Assembly: GCA_963556195.1 (NCBI GenBank)
Contig: OY744520.1
Location: 155,756,607-155,820,606, forward strand
Length of the DNA: 64,000 nucleotides
Origin: Sepiola atlantica
Taxonomy: Eukaryota > Mollusca > Cephalopoda > Sepiida > Sepiolidae
Direction: 5' to 3'
Shown here: positions 42,466-53,208 of the stretch, piece by piece
How positions within the stretch are numbered: the first letter of the stretch is position 1
Layout: every line of letters begins with the position of its first letter
Notes under the pieces: model-generated
What the model saw: the letters and a program-made list of their open reading frames with translations, nothing else
Database searches by the model: none
Told to the model about the DNA's origin: nothing
Program-made: the position numbers and the translations under genes

Positions 42466-45400
42466 AGCGTTTATTACAACAAACCTGTTTCGCAGTTAAA
42501 AAGAGAAAAACAAATTAACATTTTTTTTAAAACACGCAATTGTTTGTATTTGAAATTAACATAGTAATTTTAAATTTGGTAAGAAGATTCTTGGTTTGCT
42601 TAATACATAAAACAGCAGACTATAGAATAGGCTAAGCCAAGTTTAAATCTACGGAAAACTAGTGTGGTTGTTTCTGCACGAATACCTTTGGGAAAAGTGT
42701 AGACACGCAGTTTCTCTGAAGTTTGAATAAATTGTAAAATGTCTTCAACTATTCATATACATTACTTGTTTGTAATAAGTATGGTATTTTGCATAATATA
42801 ACACATAACTGATTTATATGCAGTAATATCGACATATCTATTGAATAACATTATTATTTTCATGACTAAATATTTCAAGTATGGGAGATTCTAGTTAATC
42901 TAATAGAAACTGCAAAATACATCGGCGATATCGAGCTAAAAATATCTAAGAAGCGTATGAATATGAAATTTACACCTTATATGGTCTAAACAGTATATGT
43001 AATGATAGTTCTATCAGCATCCCTAGACAGTGGTACATGAGACGTACTCTCCTTAATATATTTCCAGACGAAGGAAACAAGACTGGACACAATATAATGC
43101 AAAGTAAAATCTTCTTATTTTTGTAAAAGAATATTTAAAACATAATTGTTTTAGAATTTTTTATGGCCACAATCTCGGATAATGAAATTAATTGGTAAAC
43201 AAGAGAATTTCAAGTTTATCTGTAAAATTACGACTAAAATATATTATTCGTTAGAAAACATAGAAAAATGTCTAGAATGAATATTTACGTCAATCGTTAT
43301 GTAAGGGTAAACGTTCAGTCTAGATAAATAGACAGACTTTACTTAGTAAAAGCGGAAAGAACGAATATACACGTCTATGTCAAGCCAGACATACAAGCTA
43401 ACATTGTAGTTCGCTTGTATCCGTACACACACGGATTTTAACATACGCAGAGAGATTCGAGTCGCATTCTATGTACTTGAGCAACAAAGAAATGCCCATC
43501 AGAATAATGCTATTGTGTGAGCCACATAAATAAACTAGACAAAACCTTAAAATTAAAAGATCTTAGATGTACGTGTTGTTCTATAGTGTCGGTCGGACAG
43601 CTGGTGTAGTGTAGCACGCACTATACTAGGCCAACTCATATGACAGTTTGTTTTTAACCAGTCATGTTAACACCAAAACGACAAGCGACCGCACGCTACA
43701 GGCATTGTGCATACTTTAAACACTCTTAAGTTGGTTAATTACACTTTGAAGTGCTATGGTACAGGAGTAATGGAGCTGGAAAGGTGTGAGTTGACGTTAA
43801 CAGACATTTAAAATATTAAAGACACTCATGTATGTGTGTCTCATACAAAGCAAAAGTTACAATTACGAATATACTTGTGATACCAGTTTTCTAAATTTAA
43901 GAAGACGACGACGACAACACTTAATGTGTAGCATTCTTCAAAACATCCCCCATTTAAATTGGAACTTTTCCAAATAGAATTCCTATTGTGTTTCTATTGT
44001 AAGTTTTGTAGAAATGAATCTTATATAACATATATTAGAGAGGCAGGTTAAATCGTGCGATTTGGGTCGACATATCACATATAATACACACACCGTTCGA
44101 AAACTTCGGTGTTTAACAGAAAAATAAAGAAAACGAGTGAGGTAGAGAAAGGGATGAATACTAAGAGAACACTGAAAACAAAAGTAGATAAAACTCATAG
44201 CTTGTATAGAACACAATCGGTGCGTTTTAAGTACCACGATCTATATAAACTATATTGCCAAGAGTGCATCGCAGAGTTTGTTGACAACTTTTTTCGTATT
44301 TAAGATGTTCGCCATTTTCGAAAGTCAATGTATACAGAATCGCCTGCGGAAATATCAACTTACTTATTTTCATATAAAACATATTAATATTCAGCTATTC
44401 TACGTTTATTTCTTTACTCAAATTGAGTTTGGATAAGATAATATTATTGGGGGTTAAAAAGATAAACACCGACACAAACTATTAAGTTCGTTTTCAATAG
44501 GTATTATGAGTTTCGAGCACAAACCGTAATTCGATTGCTGGCGCATATACTCTTCGTGTCCTTTTGTCTACCCAGTATCTTCTTACAATTTAAAAAAAAT
44601 GTCTTGGAACTCTTATAAACTTTTTTTACTTTGTCCTTCAATCTTTATACTTTACTAGCGGAACCCGTCGCCCGGCGTTACACGTGAAAATAGGCCAATT
44701 AAGATAAATTTGTTTATTGACATGCGTGTTATGTTAACATTTAGCTTCTGCCGACCAAATGTAATATTCAACAATGACACGGTTTAGGTCATTTGTAGTT
44801 GATGAAATAAATAGATTTTGGAAAGTTTTTTATAATATGCGTGCTAAAGGTGTATGATTTTGAAAATGTAAATGTGTCAGGATCTACGAGTATCTTGCCA
44901 CTTATTGAATTAAGTATGAAGTCGATTCGATGCAGAAATTATAGCCGCCATGTTGAATGATTAAATGTTGCAGGAAATGTGTTCGTTAATTTCATTCGCT
45001 TAATTCCGGAATGAAAATAGAAATAACGTAATCTGATATTCGCGAAATATCATTGGAGTGAACGGGAGCGGTCATTAAGTATTTGCGTATTGCTTTATAT
45101 TGTTTAGTAAAATAATACCAGGCAAATAATAAGTAAGAACGGGTTGTTTGTTAAAATTATACTGTGTTTATTAGTCCCGGTGTCGATGAGTGTAGTCACA
45201 GTACAGACTTGTTAGGGAGAAAAGTTTATTTTGGAGTTGGTTTGTCGGAGAGTCGTGGATGGTGGGCCAAATGTAATATTTAGTGTTAGCTGGAAAAAAA
45301 TGATAAAAAATTACTAAAAAACGCTCGAGTGAATAAGTGTAATATAATGGTGAGTTTAGTAGCCTGTGATGCATGTGGTTATCTTCTTATTCTTCGAGAA

Positions 45401-46141
45401 GGTACAGGGGAAAAATCGTCTTAACTTTATATATTAGATGACCCATGTTTCTGACAAAGTGGGAATTACAGCTGCTTTCTCTTAGCTGTTGTTTTTAGTG
45501 AGTCGTATATGGAGATTTCCAATGCTCATATAGTATTCATCATTATTTAACTTTCAATCTATCCAGCTCATTATCCCTTATCCTTGAGCTGTTTTAGCCT
45601 TTGTAAATGATAGCTAATTACGATAAAACTGAGTTCCGTGTGAAATCAGTTGAAATATAAAACCGGTGGTTTGATGGTATGATGGCAAACGCTGGTGCCC
45701 AACCTATTACATTACAAATAAATCCCCAAGCAAATGATTTTATTTCATATTATCTTTTTTAAAGAACTATATTTAAGTAACTAATCACGAGCGCTGCTAT
45801 AAAAAAGGAGTTTAATTTACAGATAAACGTATTTCATACTAGTACTAGATGGATTGTTATTTCCGAGCCTGGTTAATCAAACTAGTAGAAAACTTGCAAC
45901 ATTTTATATGTGGATGTGTATTCACCTCACAAATAATTCGAAGCAATAATCTAAGGAATCGTTATGAAAATTAATATGGAAATTATATAATAAACAATAC
46001 ATTGTGCCAATATTTGCTGGAAAAATTCTCCTATTCTGATATTAAACTAAGTTTAATTAAAATGTTCTTTATTGATGAACTCTTTCTTTATACGCTTTAA
46101 TAACTTTAATTTCTCTCTATATAATATAAGTATTAATTTTG
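42466..46141. other. No gene seen
   Basis: Long anonymous AT-rich stretch. At 44655-44683, CTAGCGGAACCCGTCGCCCG and GCGTTACAC form a GC-rich block that looks like a fragment of an interspersed repeat I cannot name. No coding similarity. Confidence 0.5.
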
Positions 46142-46207
46142 ATATATATATATACATACATATATATATATATAGAGAGAGAGAGAAACAGAGAGAGACA
46201 GAGAGAG
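46142..46207. repeat. (TA)n(GA)n microsatellite abutting palindrome
   Basis: TA units with CA interruptions run into GA-rich repeats with ACAGA interruptions. Confidence 0.93.
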
Positions 46208-46313
46208 AGATAGACGAAAAAAGAGTGATAAATATGCGACGATTGTCCAAATTTATTTCAAATTTCAATTGTTCAATGCAAGGTGTATTCAGTAATAAAC
46301 TATGTTTATTAAT

Positions 46314-46367
46314 CTTTCCTTAAGCCAAGGCTTTTCAAAGATCGAGATCTTATCATCAGAGGAGAAA
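46314..46367 (-). ncRNA. Hammerhead ribozyme (left arm, minus)
   Basis: Core CTGATGA is the reverse complement of 46353-46359. Stem I pairs CCT-side bases 46360-46363 with 46317-46320, with one mismatch further out. Stem II is AAGAT/ATCTT after a U·U, with loop CTCG. GAA follows, then stem III AAGC/GCTT with loop CTTG. The cleavable base is opposite 46321. Confidence 0.8.
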
Positions 46368-46693
46368 TACAGATAGATAAGTTGGCTTTCGAAAAAACCA
46401 ATGTTCAAATATTTGAAAAATATATGAAAATTATTATTTAAAAAACGCAGTGAAAGAAAAGTTTCGTGAAAAAGATATGTGGTTTGTCCGGTTGGTAAAT
46501 TTTTTTTTCGCTTTTTTCTCGCTTTCTACAATCTATCGGACATCTATTCAACGGAAATTTTCCACCCGGACAAACCACCTATCTTTTTTACGGAACTTTT
46601 CTTTCACTACGTTTTTTTTAATGATATTTTTTCATATATTTTTCGAATATTTGAACTTGTGTTTTTTCGAAAGCCAACTTATCTATCTGTATT

Positions 46694-46744
46694 TTTCCTC
46701 TGATGATAAGATCCCGATCTTTGAAAAGCCTTCGCTTAAGGAAA
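46694..46744 (+). ncRNA. Hammerhead ribozyme (right arm, plus)
   Basis: Stem I TTTCCT (46694-46699) pairs perfectly with AGGAAA (46739-46744). Core CTGATGA is 46700-46706. Stem II AAGAT/ATCTT (46708-46712 and 46717-46721) has loop CCCG. GAA is 46723-46725. Stem III AAGC (46726-46729) pairs with GCTT (46734-46737), loop CTTC. The cleavable base is A46738. This is the best-formed copy of this family. Confidence 0.87.
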
Positions 46745-46938
46745 GAATAATAAACACTAGTTTATTACTAAATACACCTTGTATTGAACAATTGAAATTT
46801 GAAATAAATTTGGACAATCGTCGCATATGTATCACTATTTTTTCTTCTATCTCTACAATTGTTCTATCTCGTATATTAAGCTAAACCTCTTCACAATAGG
46901 TTCTATCTACTAAAAATTTTACTTTTGGTTTATATTTG

Positions 46939-46940
<2 letters not shown>

Positions 46941-47004
<64 letters not shown>

Positions 47005-47262
47005 CATATATATATATATATTTATATATATATACATATATATATATATAATTATATATATTTATATATATATGTATACATATATATATATATATATATT
47101 TATATATATTTATATATATATATGTATACATATATATATATATTTATATATATATATATATATTAATATATATTTATATATATATGTGTATACATATATA
47201 TATATATATTTATATATATTTATATATATATATATATTTATATATATTTATATATATATATG

Positions 47263-47302
<40 letters not shown>
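46941..47302. repeat. Long compound TA array with higher-order units
   Basis: A longer unit (TATGTATACATATATATATA … TTTATATATATTTATATA) recurs about three to four times between 47068 and 47280, each starting at a TATGTATACA-like step. Frames of Tyr/Ile over it are meaningless. Confidence 0.93.
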
Positions 47303-47718
47303 TTATCTTAGGGATTTCTTTCCTAAACCAATACATCTAGCTTTAATAATTATGAAATATGTAATTCAAGGTAAATGGTCAGCAACGTGAGAACATTATT
47401 TTACTAACTATGGTGGTCAAAACTTAAAAAAGCGAGATGTTTAATAGAAAAAGAAACTGCTGTCCATCAATTTCTGAGATATAATATGTACTAATATTTT
47501 AAACAGACCGGTTCGCGTATGTGAGTGTAAATAATATGCCTGCGCAAGGTAAACCCATTAACCAATGAACATATCATCATTAATTATGTGATACGTATCT
47601 TAGGCAACATGGTGAGTAACGTTGACACACTATTTTCTTTAGTAAAAATTACCATTTAGCCGAAACCACAAAGAAAGTAATGCTATGCATACTGATTTTA
47701 CCAATGCTGTGATGGGTA

Positions 47719-47723
<5 letters not shown>
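47303..47723. other. No gene seen
   Basis: AT-rich spacer. Confidence 0.5.

Positions 47724-47783
<60 letters not shown>
47724..47783. repeat. (TA)n microsatellite
   Basis: About 30 TA units. Confidence 0.95.
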
Positions 47784-47787
<4 letters not shown>

Positions 47788-48393
47788 TATTCATGATGCA
47801 ACGTGATTGTATTAGTGTATTAATGATCATACCGTTATTCGTTTGTATTACGCTATTAAATATGCTATTTTATCAAATGCAAAGTAGTACGTTCCATAAA
47901 AATTTGCTCTGTTTAGTCTGACTATTATATACAACTTTTTCATGAATTTTATTTCAAATTCTTATAAATAGATTACTTGCAGCGGTATTCAAAGTCGACC
48001 GGGTTGGGAAGATAGCATCACATAGACAAGAAAGTAACTTTCATGGGTAGATTAATTTTATAAGAAGATAGGTATTCAAATGTTGTTCCCCACAGAAATC
48101 AATCAATCACAGCTTACTGTGCTCTCTATCATATATACGATCAATGTTCCAATGTTTATCAAACATCTAGCCAGTATGCTATGGGCTTATGCTTATACTT
48201 ATTTCAAAAGCTATGCGTTCTACCCTTGAACTCCCTCTGAAATAAAAATAAAACCAAACTTATTACGCCCCTTTCATGCTACTATCTATGTTACAAATCT
48301 AATAAAAATCAAACTAGTTGTTTTTAAATCCATGTGTACATTTATTTTTAGAGGCATTCTTCCACCTTTTCATAAAACTTAAGTAAGATAAAC

Positions 48394-48396
<3 letters not shown>
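47784..48396. other. No gene seen
   Basis: AT-rich spacer. Confidence 0.5.

Positions 48397-48456
<60 letters not shown>
48397..48456. repeat. (TA)n microsatellite
   Basis: About 30 TA units. Confidence 0.95.
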
Positions 48457-48459
<3 letters not shown>

Positions 48460-50149
48460 GTCTGATTAAAGATGATGAAATACTCTTTTCCTTATTGTTC
48501 AATCGTTGTCTCGACTCGGCCAGAAAGACCAGGTCTTCGGTAGTAATTCATATGAGTATAGATGTGAGAGTTCTTTTTTCAGCCATCTCAAGCGCTTTCT
48601 ATCTTCGTGATCCTCTTTAGAAGTGCTAGTCTCGCTGTGTTGTTCTTTGAAGTGTCTTTTATTATTTTGCTCTATAGTTTGGACGCGTTAAACAGGTATA
48701 TTTGAATCTCTTATTTATTTCTGTATTTTCATTATGTTTATTAATTTGTTATTTTAGTAGTGTTATTTCATTATGTAAGATATACGGGTTTGTTTAATCG
48801 GCTACTCATGTATTGGTATATGTTTAATCTTGGATTATCGGGAGCCTATGTTGAAAACGTTTACTTCACCTAGTATCAGTTAAACCTGCGGTCGAAATTA
48901 TATAGCGGGGTGCATGTTGAGCTGATACAAACTTTTTGGAAGTAAAACTGTTTTACCACGATTGAGTAATGGGCAGAGTAACTTAATATCAAGGGAACAA
49001 AGAATTCGGGTTAATAAAGGTTAGAAATAGTGGCCGACGGATCGAGGCGTGATTACGTAACTTGTCGCGTACAAATAAACAGGAGTTTCAGGAGAGTCTA
49101 TCCATGGATCTGAAGCGAGATAGACGTGCCAAAGCATGTTCTGAAACTTTGAGTTAAGTCTCGGTTTGTCATGATCTAACTTATAACTGTCTTATTTTTA
49201 TAACATCTACGTCAAAGTTCAAAGTTACAGAAAATATGAAAGTGACACTTTCGGCGATAACTTCGCTTCTCTTCATCATAGAGTATCCTTATAGTTTAGT
49301 AACGCATCTTATAGGATTTTGAACTTTAAATGCGGTCGAAGCTGACATGTAGACGGAATTTCAACTCACGATTTTTTCAAATTGTATGTATACATGTGAT
49401 GCTCTTTTCTAACAGTAACTACCATGTAAAATTCCAGCATGATAAGATAAATAGTTTTTGAATTATCAATGCGCCCGGGAATACTTCATTCAATAAGAGG
49501 AGTAAGGCCAAGATAAAACTTTGTCTCATCTTTACATTTTCAGGCAAAGGTATGCAGTTTCACGACTTACTTATGTGTGTTTTCTTGAGAATACCACACA
49601 CAGTTATTGAAAGCGATGGTCTTTCAATGAAGATTCTTTTATTATGTGAGCGATTGTTTTATTGATTTAGATGGTTTAGTTTCTGCGGCTTTTTTTAATT
49701 TATACTCATTTTCTATTATATATACTAAATTTACAATATTTTTATTAGGAAAATAGGAACTTTTACGTATCAGTTTCCATTCATACCGATTGTTTATTTA
49801 TTTAAAACATTTTCGGGTTAAAGTTCCTATGTGAATAAACTCCACTCTCAAGATCGTAATAGTATTTACTTATAATTTAAGATAATGTGATATGCAGATT
49901 TTTGTTTATTATCCCTTATATTATTTTAAATAATATTTCAATATTATAATGTATATGTTTTTATCAATTTAATAAACTGCTAGTTTTTTTTTATTTCGTT
50001 AGATCTCATATTATAACCTTGACATTAGTGACGATCTATCCAATTACATTATTCCCCTTAAGTGTTATAACATTTATTCTAATTTTTATTTATTTACTCT
50101 ATCTATCACATTTATAATATCTACTTTTAATGTAGTGGTTACAATAAAT
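48457..50149. other. No gene seen
   Basis: AT-rich sequence. Its right part may include decayed 3' sequence of the PLE that follows, but I could not align it. Confidence 0.5.
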
Positions 50150-51100
50150 TATTTATATCATTATATATGGTTCATAATCGGTTTGAAACATTTTCATTAA
50201 TATACTTAATATTTTCATTTTAATCTGATCTTATTAATGCCTCATTATAACATTGCTTGTTTTCATTAAATATATTTATATTTGTGAATAGTTGTGAAAT
50301 TCTATTAGATATATTATTTATAATGGTTTCCTTTACTGGTCTTGGGTGATTGGATAATTTATCTACATAAAATATTTTCTCCTGTGGCTTATGGTATGAC
50401 TTTAATGTATCATCATTTAGATTAAGAGTAATATCCAAAAAGTTAGTTTCCTTATCATTTTCATCAATTGTTATTTTTAAGCGTAATTTCTTTAAAAAAT
50501 ATATGGAGAGCTTTTCTTATTAAATCTAGTTGTCTAGCTGTACATCTTGTAATGAATAACGCATCATCTATATATAATCCCCCTTGCTATCTATGTATAA
50601 CTTTCTCAATTTCCTATAGAATATAAATTCCTACCAAATCAGTCATCTGAACAGAATCCGGTTCCTATCGCCACATCGAAATTCAAACTCCTATCCTTCC
50701 TAGTCCATATTTTATCATCATATTAAACTGAATTTCTAGATAGTGATATCAGTGAATTCATTAGCCATTAATATAGCCTTATTCAAATGTTCGAGAGAAT
50801 CGATGGCAAATTGTATAAATCCTACGTTCGTATTATTTTTTATGTCTTTAAACCATTTAATAACATCTGTTGTAACATATATGTATCCTATACCTTCATC
50901 TATTTGTATTTCTAATTATCCACCATCAGCTATAATTATTAATCTAAATATTCCTACATTAAAATATATATTTCCACTAATCGAACTTTGTTGTTTTACC
51001 CATTTAGTTTCTTTTTTTCTTCGTTTTTTGTAATCTTATTCTTTAATTTCATTTCTTTGTTAAATTATATTTTAATAACCGTAAATTTAAGTGACTGGTG
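50150..51100 (-). pseudogene. Penelope-like RT and start of linker, broken
   Basis: Read on minus: TTDVIKWFKDIKNNTNVGFI with QFAIDSLEHLNKAIL (near 50890-50790, the RT 'F-IV-FYPSI' region), IWTRKDRSLNFDVAIG (near 50710-50660), TDLVGIYIL, then GLYIDDALFITRC with YIDD at 50563-50574. Next come LDLIRKALHIFFKE, a frame change, and the open piece 50220-50438 (LDITLNL-type block, VDKLSNHPRPVKETI, NISNRISQLF, CYNEALIRSD). This order matches the composite PLE at 12516-13000. The catalytic box is YIDD here and YRDD there. No endonuclease is seen downstream. Several frameshifts make it inactive. Confidence 0.82.
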
Positions 51101-51660
51101 TTTTGCCCGGATCATCGGAAGTTCGCAAACTTATCTATTTTTAAACCCATTTATAACTAAGTACATCTACTAGTTTTTGAAGATTATAGGTAGTATTTAA
51201 AATATTTTTAGAAAATATTTTCATATGTAATTATAAACACTTTTTCTATGATTAGTAATAGTATGTATCATATTAAGCACTGACTCCTTTAATAACATAT
51301 GTTTGTTTTTCCGTAGCTAATTAAATTGGATTTTCCTTCGTGATTTTGTAATAGCATAATGTATTATATCTATGCAATTGTTTTTATTTTATACTATAGT
51401 AAATATAACGGTGGAAAAAAAAGAATAAGTTAATAGATTATATATAAATTAAAGTACAATACGTGTATCGCTCGTAGAATGAATAAATATAAGTGAACGG
51501 AATATCTATAAATAAACAATGAAGGGCAAACAGCCAAATAGTAAATACAGATATAGAAGACAATGTAAAAAAACAAAAAAAGCAGTGTATTGTCGGTATC
51601 ACGGTCAAAACGGAAGTCACCACAACATGAAAGAAAACTTTAATGTAAGAAAATAAAAAT
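51101..51660. other. No gene seen
   Basis: AT-rich flank of the PLE RT fragment; a long minus-strand frame (51438-51896) runs across a (TA)n array and is not a gene. Confidence 0.5.
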
Positions 51661-51741
51661 CTCAGTTTATAACAGCTGCTGATCGATAACATCGACATGC
51701 TTGTGTCGAAGATTTTGTACACGTTTCTATAAATAAAAATA

Positions 51742-51744
<3 letters not shown>
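51661..51744 (+). repeat. PLE terminal fragment, hammerhead-like block
   Basis: CAGCTGCTGATCGATAACAT, CGACATGCTTGTGTCGAAGA and TTTTGTACACGTTTCTATAA parallel the outer end of the composite PLE arm (15470-15525). It abuts (TA)n. Confidence 0.65.

Positions 51745-51798
<54 letters not shown>
51745..51798. repeat. (TA)n microsatellite abutting PLE terminus
   Basis: About 26 TA units. Confidence 0.95.
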
Positions 51799-51801
<3 letters not shown>

Positions 51802-52789
51802 AGTAATCCCCCGAAATTTCTCGATATCCGGCGCGCAAAATCCATATAATTTGTTTTCATTAATGTGAATATTCGTTGAACGATTAACAGCAGCAAAAGA
51901 ACACATCTGTCCTAAGCCCTTTTACAAAAAAAGCATCGAAGCGGAAAAGTCAATTCATGAGAGAGTTTCCTTAGGATCCACCAACGCGACAGAAAATTGC
52001 TCGCATTAGAAAAAAGTGTGAAGCTGATTTAACTGTTTATACGTTCATTAAGAATATTATGAGAGACCACGGATAATTCTAAATGAAATAAGTCTACGCT
52101 ACTCGAATCGAGTGGGTCGTGAGTTTAGGTCAGTCTGTAAAATGATACTTATTTATTTGCGAATATCAGAACTCGCAAGGGAAATGAAGGAAAATACTAA
52201 ACCTTACTTTAGAATTATATTATGTTATTTAATGTAAATATTTTAAGAGCCAATTCATTTATTGTTATTTAATTGTTGATAAATAGTCTGAATACACACA
52301 CGAATACATATTTGTTTAAATGACCTACTAGACACTATCCTTGAATGTCTTCGGTCTTTCTGTACAAGGGGTTGTCAGAACAACCTGACATGAGGATACT
52401 TCACCCTATAAGTTAACCCTGACCAAATATTCAAAATGACATAGTATTCTAAGCCCTAATAAGATCCACTCGACATTGCTTCATATGAGGAATAGGTCAC
52501 CTTCTCCATATAATGTTACCTAAAGTAACAACACTTAGCTGGATACTCCACCACGCCAGATGAAATATTGTCTTGGAATCTAATTAGACGAAGAGACCAA
52601 AATAAATATATACTATAACATAACTAACTGGTAAATATGAGAGAGGAAAATTAATGTTCTTAACTTTGAGAGATGAAAGAGAACTTAAGAGAATATTCGA
52701 AAATCTATGTATCTCATATAGAGATCGAGTATAAGCCCCAGGTAGAGGTCCCTTGATTTCTGAGAACTTCGACGGAAGTAAAATGAAAA
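51799..52789. other. No gene seen
   Basis: Anonymous sequence; no domain in the short frames. Confidence 0.5.
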
Positions 52790-52935
52790 AAATATATACA
52801 CATATATATATTTTAATATAAAAAGTGTGTCCTACACTCATCAGTGCAGGAGTAGCGGAAGCAAACAGTCGCATGGGTTCGAACGCAGTTCGTAGATTCA
52901 GCCTAAAACCAGGAGCCTAATGCCTATGCTAACAC
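52790..52935 (-). repeat. tRNA-derived SINE head with hammerhead-like 5' core
   Basis: On minus, TTAGCATAGGCATTAGGC resembles an A box and GCGTTCGAACCCATGCG holds a B box. Further on come CACTGATGAG and a GUGU/ACAC hairpin (stem II), where the sequence departs from a hammerhead because no GAAA follows. It continues into AT-rich sequence. Confidence 0.5.
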
Positions 52936-53161
52936 GAGCGCGAGAAATCGCCATAGACAGTAATGTAAATCAACGTACACTTACCCGAAAGAATGGAGCT
53001 TTCGTTTTGTTGCCGATAGTGTTCGACGCTCGAGCGGAACTTTGCATAATTTCTAGGATGACAACAATCTTGTAATCCTAAGTAGGGCTGTACTATTAAG
53101 ATTATTTAATCTTAAAGGGACATTGATTATAAATATTTTTTTAAATATTAAAGCGTTATTA

Positions 53162-53163
<2 letters not shown>
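52936..53163. other. Spacer
   Basis: No recognised feature. Confidence 0.5.

Positions 53164-53206
<43 letters not shown>
53164..53206. repeat. (TA)n microsatellite
   Basis: About 21 TA units. Confidence 0.95.

Positions 53207-53208
<2 letters not shown>

Larger units (their letters stand above)
46208..46853. mobile_element. 646-bp palindromic element with a hammerhead in each arm
   Basis: The left arm (about 46208-46508) and right arm (about 46552-46853) are diverged inverted repeats around a ~43-bp centre. Outer ends read GATAGACGAAAAAAGAG and, inverted, TTTTTTCTTCTATC. Both ribozymes point outward. It carries no plausible protein gene; a 144-codon frame spanning the right arm is incidental. 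The single-arm copy is at 28720-29069. It is probably non-autonomous. Confidence 0.85.

Noticed and set aside
44655..44690. GC-rich CCCGTCGCCCGGCGTTACAC block
   Set aside because: It looks like part of an interspersed repeat, but I could not define ends or find a second copy here.
50743..51033. 96-codon frame on plus
   Set aside because: It is antisense to the PLE RT blocks read on minus (TTDVIKWFK and following).
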